Shown here one piece after another: positions 50,431 to 57,571 of a DNA stretch of 64,000 nucleotides (position 1 is the first letter of the stretch; each line of letters begins with the position of its first letter). The notes beneath the pieces were generated by a model that was given only the letters and a program-made list of their open reading frames with translations, made no database searches and was not told the origin of the DNA. Where the stretch lies: assembly GCA_043764895.1 (NCBI GenBank), contig JAYUJY010000185.1, positions 1 to 64,000 on the forward strand, in the 5' to 3' direction. This stretch comes from JAAFJU01 sp043764895. GTDB lineage: Bacteria > Cyanobacteriota > Cyanobacteriia > Leptolyngbyales > Leptolyngbyaceae. The translations under genes were made by a program, and so were the position numbers.

Positions 50431-50880
50431 ATGTTGCTGTTGTTGTTTCAGGTGGGAACTTGGCGCTATGCCTTGGATGCGCGTCAGGTGGTGAGTGTGG
50501 TATCGCCTCTTTCGATGCGGGAACAGCGCCAACAGACTTCTGACCAACAGGCGATCGTGGGATATTTTCAGCGGGTTGGCGATGCGACGATGGTGTCGGT
50601 GATTGATCTGTCGCAGCTTTTGATGGGCCACCCGAGTCCGCGTCATTTTGGCACGCGAGTGATGCTAGTTAAAGACCAATGCGATCGGCTCTGGGGACTC
50701 ATGGCGACTTCTATGGTCGAAACGTTAACCATTGATGAGACGCTGTGGAATAAGGCTGAGATGCTTCAGCACGGGAGTTCGGGGCATCCTTATGTGCAGC
50801 ATGTACTCATGCAAGAACAGACGTTACTCCATGGTTTGGCGATCGATCAGGTCTTCACCCAAATTAATCTTCCAAAATAG
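50431..50880 (+). CDS. CheW-domain protein
   Basis: 149 residues, a lone CheW domain: LLFQVGTWRYALDARQVVSVV, then VSVIDLSQLLMGHP, MLVKDQCDRLWGLMATSMVETLTI. It is transcribed divergently from the MCP-cheW-cheA operon and most likely serves it as a second scaffold, analogous to the two CheW proteins of Wsp-type systems. A strong terminator follows. Confidence 0.88.
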   Translation: MLLLLFQVGTWRYALDARQVVSVVSPLSMREQRQQTSDQQAIVGYFQRVGDATMVSVIDLSQLLMGHPSPRHFGTRVMLVKDQCDRLWGLMATSMVETLTIDETLWNKAEMLQHGSSGHPYVQHVLMQEQTLLHGLAIDQVFTQINLPK

Positions 50881-50923
50881 CGATCGAGACCTTCGAGGAG
50901 TGCGATCGGTTGTGGAGTTTAGA

Positions 50924-50957
50924 AGCGATCGGATTTGCTGCAATCCGATCGCTTTTA
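50924..50957 (+). terminator. Rho-independent terminator after the cheW-like gene
   Basis: Perfect 12-base-pair stem AGCGATCGGATT / AATCCGATCGCT with loop TGCTGC followed by TTTTA. The stem includes a CGATCG palindrome. Confidence 0.88.
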
Positions 50958-51083
50958 TAGTGGGATCACCGAGTTCACGGTGGCAATCCTGGTAATTCCA
51001 AGGGGTTCTAGTTGCGCAATGGAGGTGAAATCGCTGTAGGACATGTCAGGTTGCCTCTCACATTCAGATCAATTGTGCATCAA

Positions 51084-52889
51084 TTACGAGCCGATCGCCT
51101 CCTTGACCCAGCCTGAAACTAATGCCACAACCTGATCAATAGCAACCTCTTGAGCTTCTTTCGTAGCCCGTTTCACCACTTCAACTTTGCCATCTTTCAA
51201 CGCTTTTCCGGTCACGATTCGGAAGGGTATTCCCACGAGTTCAGAGTCTTTGAACTTCACACCCGCGCGTTCATCCCGATCGTCGAGTAGCGTTTCCACT
51301 CCCATTGAGGTAAGTTCACGGTAGAGTTTCTCCGCTGCTTCCATTTGCGCTTCATCTTTGATATTCGGAGCCACAACAACAACGTGATACGGGGCTATTG
51401 CAACCGGGAAAATAATCCCATCTTTATCATAGGATTGTTCCACCGCCGACTGGGCCAGCCGCGAAACGCCAATGCCGTAACAGCCCATTACGAACGGCTT
51501 TTCAGTTCCTTCTTCACTAGTGAACGTGGCACCCATGGCTTCGGAGTATTTGGTACCAAGCTGGAAGATGTGGCCGACTTCGATGCCGCGTGCAGTTTGG
51601 AGAAGCTGGCTGGAATCATGGACGGCCCGGTCTCCTGCGATCGCTCTGCGAACATCAACCACTAGCGGCAAACCAAACTCCGATCCCCAATTCGCACCCA
51701 CAACGTGATAGTTCACTTCGTCGGCACCAGTCACAAAATTCTTTAATTCCGCCGCAGTCGTATCAGCCAAGCGAATAAAGGTCGGTGAAACAGTTACGCT
51801 ACCTTGAATGTACGTGTCCGAAATACCGGGTGACAAATACCCTAACGGCAACGCTTTCGCTAACCATTTAGCTTGCATAGCTTCATCAGGAACCACTAGA
51901 TTAATAACCGTTGTGGCGTTGTAATTTGGGGCGAGTTTTGTCAGTTCATTTTGCAATTTGACATCGTTCACGTCCTGATCGCCGCGCAAAGAAACGATCG
52001 CTGCTGCCACCTTTCCATTATCAAAGGTCACTTGATACAGCACATTTTTCAGCACTGTCGTCGGCGAACATTTCAGCACTTTGCAGACCTTGACGATCGC
52101 ATTTGTCCCAATGGTTTCGCGCTTTTCGTAACTCGTATATTGAGACACTTCGGCAGGCGCGGGCAATGCGATCGCTTTCTCTACGTTCGCCGCATATTTC
52201 CCATCTTCGGTGTATAGAACTTCGTCTTCTCCCGCATCAGCCAGCACCATGAATTCCTGAGAACCTGCACCGCCGATTGCTCCAGAGTCTGCATCTACCA
52301 CGCGGAATTTCAGCCCCGTGCGGCGGAAAATATTGCAGTAGGCATCGTGCATTTTGCCGTAGGTGAGTTTCAGATCCGCTTCGGTAGCATGGAATGAATA
52401 CGAATCCTTCATGATGAATTCGCGGCCCCGCATCAGGCCAAAACGAGGCCGAATTTCATCGCGGAATTTGGTTTGGATTTGGTAGAGATTGACGGGAAGC
52501 TGGCGGTACGATCGCACCATATCGCGGGCGACGGCGGTGATGACTTCTTCGTGGGTGGGACCGAGACCTACTTCGCGGCCTTGACGATCGGTGAGGGAAA
52601 ACATAATTCCTTCAGCCTTGGTGTAAGTGTCCCAACGACCGGATTCTTGCCAAAGTTCGGCGGGCTGAAGCTGCGGCATGAGGAGTTCTTGAGCACCCGC
52701 TGCGTTCATTTCTTCGCGGACGATCGTATTTATTTTTTGCAGGACGCGCCACATCAGCGGAAGGTAGGTGTAGAGTCCGCTGCCGATGCGACGAATGTAG
52801 CCTGCGCGGACCAAGAGCTTGTGGCTTGGGATTTCCGCGTCCGCTGGGTCTTCCCGCAGCGTAACAAATAACATTTGAGAAAGTCGCAT
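51084..52889 (-). CDS. proS: Proline--tRNA ligase
   Basis: 601 residues, bacterial (ProS type) class II synthetase. MRLSQMLFVTLREDPADAEIPSH and LLVRAGYIRRIGSGLYTYLPL start the protein; class II motif 2 is TKFRDEIRPRFGLMRGREFIMKDSYSF, an INS editing domain lies in the middle (about 230-380), motif 3 is PFVMGCYGIGVSRL, and the anticodon-binding domain ends it (LLDDRDERAGVKFKDSELVGIP). It charges tRNA-Pro and clears Ala-tRNA-Pro. Confidence 0.97.
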   Translation of the reverse strand: MRLSQMLFVTLREDPADAEIPSHKLLVRAGYIRRIGSGLYTYLPLMWRVLQKINTIVREEMNAAGAQELLMPQLQPAELWQESGRWDTYTKAEGIMFSLTDRQGREVGLGPTHEEVITAVARDMVRSYRQLPVNLYQIQTKFRDEIRPRFGLMRGREFIMKDSYSFHATEADLKLTYGKMHDAYCNIFRRTGLKFRVVDADSGAIGGAGSQEFMVLADAGEDEVLYTEDGKYAANVEKAIALPAPAEVSQYTSYEKRETIGTNAIVKVCKVLKCSPTTVLKNVLYQVTFDNGKVAAAIVSLRGDQDVNDVKLQNELTKLAPNYNATTVINLVVPDEAMQAKWLAKALPLGYLSPGISDTYIQGSVTVSPTFIRLADTTAAELKNFVTGADEVNYHVVGANWGSEFGLPLVVDVRRAIAGDRAVHDSSQLLQTARGIEVGHIFQLGTKYSEAMGATFTSEEGTEKPFVMGCYGIGVSRLAQSAVEQSYDKDGIIFPVAIAPYHVVVVAPNIKDEAQMEAAEKLYRELTSMGVETLLDDRDERAGVKFKDSELVGIPFRIVTGKALKDGKVEVVKRATKEAQEVAIDQVVALVSGWVKEAIGS

Positions 52890-52987
52890 AGGTGCTCGCG
52901 CTCTGAACCAAGGGGGTAATCAAGGATCTAGTTTATCAAGAATTTGGGTAAAAATTCCCCCGTCACCAGCGATCGCGCACCTATCTA

Positions 52988-53215
52988 TCACCGCGATTCT
53001 AAAAATTCTTCGATGGTGAGTTCAATATCACTCGCAATTTTGCGCAGAAGAGTTGGGGAAATATCACGTCCTTTATGGCATGGAACAGTGGTGCCTCGAC
53101 CATCTGGATGACGAAACTGCTGATGTGAACCCTTTTGACGAACTTTGATAAACCCGAGTTTCTCCAATATTTTTGCCACTTCTTGAGGCTTTAGGACTGG
53201 AACATTACTGCTCAT
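52988..53215 (-). CDS. hicA: HicA-family mRNA interferase toxin
   Basis: 75 residues. The dsRBD-like HicA fold shows LKPQEVAKILEKLGFIKVRQKGSHQQFRHPDGRGTTVP with the catalytic His in GSHQQF and the terminal TLLRKIASDIELTIEEFLE. HicA cleaves mRNA when not bound by HicB. The stop-start overlap with hicB is 4 bases (hicB upstream), a layout that favours antitoxin synthesis first. Confidence 0.93.
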   Translation of the reverse strand: MSSNVPVLKPQEVAKILEKLGFIKVRQKGSHQQFRHPDGRGTTVPCHKGRDISPTLLRKIASDIELTIEEFLESR

Positions 53216-53430
53216 GCTGCCTGCACTACAATTTGTTGAGTCCCCACAAATTCCGTTTCAAATTTAGGCGGCTGGTCTTCTAGCAACATCTCAAGGACTT
53301 CGGACAGATTTACTCGTAATTCGTCTAGGGTTTCACCTTGAGAATGTGCGCCTGGGAAATTTGGGATGTAGCCGACATAAAGTCCGGTGTCCCGATCGCG
53401 TTCAATGATCGCCGTGAAAGTTTGCATCAT
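53212..53430 (-). CDS. hicB: HicB-family antitoxin
   Basis: 72 residues: FTAIIERDRDTGLYVGYIPNFPGAHSQGETLDELRVNLSEVLEMLLED is the degenerate RNase H-like HicB fold. This is the short form without a C-terminal HTH, so autoregulation may differ from the long HicB proteins. Forms a module with hicA, at the left edge of an AT-rich accessory island. Confidence 0.92.
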   Translation of the reverse strand: MMQTFTAIIERDRDTGLYVGYIPNFPGAHSQGETLDELRVNLSEVLEMLLEDQPPKFETEFVGTQQIVVQAA

Positions 53431-53506
53431 CAGGATTTGCTGAAGTACTGGGCTTAATTGTAACCGATCGGTCTTCGGGTGCTGATGAGTGGTAATTGCT
53501 TTTGCG

Positions 53507-53660
53507 TTAGGGGTTCAATGGTCGCCGATCGCCGGAGGGGATGAAGGCGGCCCAGTAGTAGGGATGGGAGTAATCTTTGCTTTTTAGCATGTCGCGTTGG
53601 GTCATGTGCTACCTTCGCTAGATGTAAAGGTAGATTCTGTAGCCACATTAAATGGATGTA
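53507..53660 (-). pseudogene. Remnant of a CHAT-domain gene (3' end)
   Basis: The frame from 53605 to 53507 encodes MTQRDMLKSKDYSHPYYWAA then FIPSGDRRPLNP, the typical C-terminal end of cyanobacterial CHAT domains (SHPYYWAAF). Just upstream another frame continues plausibly (LPLHLAKVAH), so a frameshift separates them and the rest is gone. It lies between hicB and the DUF5131 gene, pointing to past loss of a CHAT gene here. Confidence 0.6.
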
Positions 53661-53676
53661 TCGGGGCAAAGACTGG

Positions 53677-53682
53677 TATAGT
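53677..53682 (+). promoter_or_regulatory. Candidate extended -10 box before the DUF5131 gene
   Basis: TGGTATAGT, an extended -10-like element, lies about 67 bases before the DUF5131 start. No confident -35 was found. Confidence 0.35.
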
Positions 53683-53748
53683 ACATAGAAACCACATAAT
53701 ATTTTTAGAAGGTTGAGTTCAAATGCGACGCGTATTGTGGAGTTAAAC

Positions 53749-54522
53749 ATGTCTAGTATTCACACTGGTATTGAATGGACTGATAAAACTTGGAACCCAA
53801 CAACTGGTTGTGACAAAGTTAGTCCAGGATGTTCACATTGCTATGCTGAGGCTCTGACAAAGCGTTTTCCAAAAAATTTTAATGGATTTCAATTGACGTT
53901 ATACCCAGCTAGGTTAGAAGAGCCATTACGCTGGCGTACTCCAAGTCGAGTATTTGTCAATTCGATGAGTGATCTCTTTCATGAAGACGTCCCGATTGAA
54001 TTTATTAGACAAGTACTTGCGATAATACGTGAGACTCCTTGGCACATATACCAAATACTAACGAAACGTCATGAACGATTAAGAGAGTTAGCTTCTGAAT
54101 TAGATTTTCCAGAGAATGTCTGGTTAGGTGTATCAATCGAAAATCAAAACTATGTCAAACGTCTTGACTACCTTCGAGATATACCTGTATCTGTAAGATT
54201 TATTTCATGTGAGCCACTGTTAGGATCCTTAGAGCTTGACTTAACTAATATTCATTGGGTAATTGTTGGTGGAGAATCTGGACAAAAGCATCGTCCTATG
54301 CAAACCGTCTGGGCAGAAGAAATTCGGGATCAATGTCAAAAAGAAAAAGTTGCATTTTTCTTTAAGCAAGTAGGGGGAAGAACTCCGAAAGCTGGAGGGA
54401 AGTTACTTAACAATGAGATTTGGGATGAAATGCCTGCGGCATGGGATCAGCATATACAGAAGTGGGGTAGCGCCCCAATCAAAAATATGAGGCGTCTAGG
54501 TAAATTAGAACTTACCGTATAG
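53749..54522 (+). CDS. DUF5131 / phage Gp37-Gp68-like three-Cys-motif protein
   Basis: 257 residues from the ATG at 53749 with GGAG 8 bases upstream. The N-terminal signature EWTDKTWNPTTGCDKVSPGC followed by SHCYAEALTKRF contains the three cysteines Cys21, Cys28 and Cys31 (C-x6-C-x2-C). The protein continues with VFVNSMSDLFHEDVP, ILTKRHERL, GVSIENQ and ISCEPLLGSL ... VIVGGESG, the DUF5131 (PF07505) pattern, a radical-SAM-like barrel. The convergent neighbour is its named partner TcmP; their 3' ends overlap by 11 bases. Enzymatic activity unknown. Confidence 0.92.
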   Translation: MSSIHTGIEWTDKTWNPTTGCDKVSPGCSHCYAEALTKRFPKNFNGFQLTLYPARLEEPLRWRTPSRVFVNSMSDLFHEDVPIEFIRQVLAIIRETPWHIYQILTKRHERLRELASELDFPENVWLGVSIENQNYVKRLDYLRDIPVSVRFISCEPLLGSLELDLTNIHWVIVGGESGQKHRPMQTVWAEEIRDQCQKEKVAFFFKQVGGRTPKAGGKLLNNEIWDEMPAAWDQHIQKWGSAPIKNMRRLGKLELTV

Positions 54523-55648
54523 GAGGAAATGTTACTTTTACTGAATCTGCAAACGTAATTTCTCCATTCCTTTTTTTTCGTTTGTTAGCAGGTGGCTCTG
54601 CTAGAATTTTGCCTTTGGCTTCGAGTTTGTTGAGGGCTGCTTTATAGTTCTTAGAAATGTAGGGTGTTCCAACATGATGTTGATCGTAGATTTCCTTCAT
54701 AGTCAAAGTTCTTTTGGAAAATTTGTCTAGTAACATAGACTCTAATTCATCGAGAGGACGGGTCAACTCAAAAAGCAATGGCTGTTGAGTAGTTGCAGGG
54801 TTATATTCAAAGGATGCTACACCTTGATCCTGATCAGTACTCTCTTTTGCCATTATTTCCTTCATTATCGCGTAACCTTTAACATGCTTACTTACAAAGA
54901 TTAAATGATGGCTGGTACGATTTCCAATTTCATGTTTGAAGCGAAAAGGAAGAACATACTCACCGCCCATTTCTTTCAATGCTTCACATATAGCTTCGAC
55001 GACAGTTAACTCACGTTCTTGTGGAGAGAGTGGTTGGAGCTTTTCACGAACAATGTCTGCCCGTGATTGCCCGAAAAGCGAATTCATGTGATCTTGAACA
55101 ACCTTATTGCTTAAGCCCATATTAATCCGATTATAATTAAAGAAGAAGATACAATCGCAACCCCAATCTTTGACAACAGAATTAATAAGCTGAAGCGATA
55201 AGCCTTTATATCCAAAAGGATCAACAAAAAATAGAGTTGGCACTAATTTTTGCTCTTTGAAAGTTTTTACTATATTATCTCCAACTTCCTGATTGAGAAT
55301 TTTGGGGCGATATTTTAGCTTTTCTATGCCCGGAATAGCATCGATAGATTGTTGAAGAGAATGAACACTATCTGTATCAATATCATTGAATATAGATACC
55401 AACATATTTTGCATATCTGGATCTTTGATAGCCGTTTCTAATACTTTTAACGGAGTTGACATTGAGCCATCTTTATATCGTCCAGCACCAGCGAATAGAT
55501 CAATATATGCAATTCGAGGATTGATAACTGACTTACTTTTGAGTGTTCCGATGATAATTTTTGCCCATACCCAAAAATACTTTTCTACAATCCTAGCTTT
55601 TATTAGGGATTGCTCTTTTTGTTCGTCAAAAAATGAATTTTCACTCAT
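54512..55648 (-). CDS. tcmP: Three-Cys-motif partner protein TcmP
   Basis: 378 residues. A methyltransferase-like core shows IAYIDLFAGAGRYKDG (DLFAGAGR at 50-57) and LFFVDPFGYKGL (DPFG at 143-146), the positions of a SAM-binding motif and an NPPY-like motif; a C-terminal winged-helix-like part follows (LTMKEIYDQHHVGTPYISKNYKAALNKLEAKG). This matches the TcmP family (TIGR04474), defined by its regular placement beside DUF5131 proteins. It could modify DNA or another nucleic acid, but this is inference. Codon use is AT-rich compared with the genome around. Confidence 0.88.
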   Translation of the reverse strand: MSENSFFDEQKEQSLIKARIVEKYFWVWAKIIIGTLKSKSVINPRIAYIDLFAGAGRYKDGSMSTPLKVLETAIKDPDMQNMLVSIFNDIDTDSVHSLQQSIDAIPGIEKLKYRPKILNQEVGDNIVKTFKEQKLVPTLFFVDPFGYKGLSLQLINSVVKDWGCDCIFFFNYNRINMGLSNKVVQDHMNSLFGQSRADIVREKLQPLSPQERELTVVEAICEALKEMGGEYVLPFRFKHEIGNRTSHHLIFVSKHVKGYAIMKEIMAKESTDQDQGVASFEYNPATTQQPLLFELTRPLDELESMLLDKFSKRTLTMKEIYDQHHVGTPYISKNYKAALNKLEAKGKILAEPPANKRKKRNGEITFADSVKVTFPPIR

Positions 55649-56179
55649 GGCGTGTGTTGATAGGTATAAATATACAGAAGCGCTTTAATTAGAAGCGTTA
55701 TTGGTAGTATTGTATCGGATTTTTCTAATTAATATTCTGATTAAATGAAATTTTCAATAAGTTCACTTAATCAACATATTATGGCAATCCCGTATAGCCA
55801 TTCCGATTCCCGTGAGGTACAGATAAAAGCTTGAAATCCCTGCATAGATAGGCTTTCGGAAAGTTAGCGCGTATCTCACTCGATGGAGAACGGCTATATA
55901 TATGTTGATTAACACATATAGTAAAATGCAATTTAATCCTTGCTCAGAACAGCTAAGGCCCATAACTTACTACCTTATCTAGCCACCACCAAGCCATCTT
56001 CTCAGGCTTCACGGTCGATCGACCCTCCTCAAAGCAACAATGCCGAGATCGAACAACCGTTAAGGCGCTCGTTAACAGGAGCAAGTGAGATCGTCCCAAC
56101 GGCAATTGGGTAGGGGAAGGGCGGTCGGTTGCATGGGTAAGGACGATCGGCAGGTAAGCGATACTCTCAACAAATACCT
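55649..56179. other. Noncoding stretch with decayed text in the accessory island
   Basis: About 530 bases between tcmP and higB. The only structure seen is the inverted repeat at 55768-55911. A 66-codon minus-strand frame overlapping it and a start-less minus-strand frame of about 70 codons (about 55953-56175) do not look like genes. Confidence 0.5.
55768..55911. repeat. Inverted-repeat element, 144 bases
   Basis: Ends TAATCAACATAT (55768-55779) and ATATGTTGATTA (55900-55911) are perfect complements; inside, TATAGCCATTCC on the left pairs loosely with GAACGGCTATA on the right. No ORF of note. It may be a hairpin-forming mobile element or a structured RNA. Confidence 0.55.
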
Positions 56180-56217
56180 TCTAAGACATATGTCTCTTAG
56201 AACATATAAGCTATAAT
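56180..56217 (+). promoter_or_regulatory. Promoter and operator of the HigBA-type module
   Basis: Palindrome TCTAAGACATATGTCTCTTAGA at 56180-56201 (split by its centre CATATG) lies before a -10-like TATAAT at 56212-56217. The ATG is only 7 bases after the -10, so transcripts from this promoter would be leaderless or nearly so. The palindrome is a natural binding site for the HTH antitoxin. Confidence 0.5.
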
Positions 56218-56224
56218 AAACTCT

Positions 56225-56587
56225 ATGAAATGGCAGGTTATATTCCACCCAGAATTTGAAGAAGAGTTCGAGACATTTATTCAGGAGGTTCAGGATGAAT
56301 TGTTCGCTAAAGTTGTCATTTTGTCAGCGATCGGACCTCAACTGGGTCGTCCTACCGTCGATCAATTGAAAGGATCTCGATTTAATAATCTTAAAGAACT
56401 CAGATTTCAGGCGGATAGTGGCGTTTGGCGTGTTGCATTTGCTTTTGACATTGAGCGCAAAGCTGTTTTACTAGTAGCAGGTGATAAGTCTGGGATGAGT
56501 CAGAAGAAGTTTTATAAAGCATTAATTGATAAAGCCGACCAACGATTTGATCAACATCTAAAACAACTTAAAGAGGATTCACAATGA
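56225..56587 (+). CDS. RelE/HigB-family toxin
   Basis: 120 residues. The fold is indicated by WQVIFHPEFEEEFETFIQEV, GPQLGRPTVDQLKGSRFNNLKELRF, GVWRVAFAFDIERKAVLLVAGDK and a C-terminal helix, as in the larger (HigB-2-like) RelE-superfamily mRNA interferases that act on the ribosome. Followed by the antitoxin gene with a 4-base overlap (toxin first), the hig-type order. Confidence 0.9.
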   Translation: MKWQVIFHPEFEEEFETFIQEVQDELFAKVVILSAIGPQLGRPTVDQLKGSRFNNLKELRFQADSGVWRVAFAFDIERKAVLLVAGDKSGMSQKKFYKALIDKADQRFDQHLKQLKEDSQ

Positions 56588-56907
56588 CAACCCTTGAAGA
56601 AAAACTCAGTCAACTTTCTCCTGAACGCAAAGCCAAAATCCAAGCCCGCGCCGACCAGCTCATGGCAGAAGAACTATCGTTGCGAGATCTCCGTCTAGCT
56701 CGTAAATTGACCCAAGAAAAAATGGCAGAACTCTTACAGATTCGCCAAGAAGGAGTTTCCCGAATTGAAAAGCGATCGGACTTGCATTTATCGACACTCA
56801 GACAAGTGATTCAAGCCATGGGCGGCGAACTTAGGCTAATCGTTGAATTTCCCGATCGTCCCCCAGTCATACTCTCTGGGTTTCAAGAGACGGAGGAATC
56901 AGCATAG
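56584..56907 (+). CDS. XRE-family HTH antitoxin (HigA-like)
   Basis: 107 residues. The HTH is LRDLRLARKLTQEKMAELLQIRQEGVSRIEKRSDLHLSTLRQVIQAMGG, typical of HigA-type antitoxins that neutralise a RelE-like toxin and repress their operon. Leader helix MTTLEEKLSQLSPERKAKIQARADQLMAEE. Overlaps the toxin stop by 4 bases. Confidence 0.92.
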   Translation: MTTLEEKLSQLSPERKAKIQARADQLMAEELSLRDLRLARKLTQEKMAELLQIRQEGVSRIEKRSDLHLSTLRQVIQAMGGELRLIVEFPDRPPVILSGFQETEESA

Positions 56908-57063
56908 GTGAATGCCGTAGCAATCGTATTGGTAACCATGGTATTCAAAAACTTACGATCGCGATCGTTTATCAAGACTGAACTGAGGTGCGATCGCATT
57001 TGCAGCAATTGGAGTGAGAAGGGCGATCGAAGTGCATCGCCCGATGTCCTTTAATTACTGTCT

Positions 57064-57507
57064 CTAAACCTTAACCAAAATCTTACCATTCTCGACTTTA
57101 ACAGCATAAGTTGGGAGTGGTTTGCTGGCGGGGCCTTGCTTCACTTGACCACTGGCGGCAAAACTTGCGCCATGACACGGACAGACAAACTGTTTCCCCG
57201 ACTCATTCCATTTGACGACGCAGCCTTTATGGGTGCAGGTGGGATTAACCGCGACGATCGACTCGGGTTTCTGGATATCTCCGGTAATGGCGATCGGTTT
57301 TTTGTCGGGACTGATGACTTCTACTGCGCTGTCTGGGCGAAGGTCTGCAAGATTTGCAACCGCAATGTACCCATTGGTTCCAGCGTTGGCCATGGGTGGC
57401 GATAACGGACTGGTGGCGGTGGGCGTCGAACAAGCGGCGAGGGCCACCGGAAGGGAGGTCGCTAGAAAACCAGCGCCTGCCCAAGTCATAAATTCGCGAC
57501 GGTTCAT
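57064..57507 (-). CDS. Rieske [2Fe-2S] lipoprotein
   Basis: 147 residues. Twin-arginine start MNRREFM with a lipobox LAAC (Cys26), then the Rieske fold: CTHKGC (Cys91, His93, Cys96) and CPCHG (Cys109, Cys111, His112). Cys91/Cys109 and His93/His112 bind the cluster; Cys96 and Cys111 form the usual disulfide. It resembles small Rieske proteins of cyanobacteria rather than the PetC subunit, which has an N-terminal span. Electron-transfer partner unknown; no dioxygenase or cytochrome gene is adjacent. Confidence 0.93.
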   Translation of the reverse strand: MNRREFMTWAGAGFLATSLPVALAACSTPTATSPLSPPMANAGTNGYIAVANLADLRPDSAVEVISPDKKPIAITGDIQKPESIVAVNPTCTHKGCVVKWNESGKQFVCPCHGASFAASGQVKQGPASKPLPTYAVKVENGKILVKV

Positions 57508-57571
57508 AGGAGGATTCGTGGGGTAAACAGATTTCTTAGTTAACTATTGTAAACCTTCTACGGCAGGGCTG

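Noticed and set aside
53454..53750. 98-codon minus-strand ORF
   Set aside because: Not a gene as such; part of it is the upstream frame of the CHAT remnant after a frameshift.
55763..55963. 66-codon minus-strand ORF in the island
   Set aside because: Overlaps the inverted-repeat element, shows no domain and its start coincides with no ribosome site; treated as part of the element.
55953..56175. Open minus-strand frame of about 70 codons ending in a Trp-rich segment
   Set aside because: No usable start codon near its beginning and no family recognised; perhaps a fragment of a lost gene, but not supportable.
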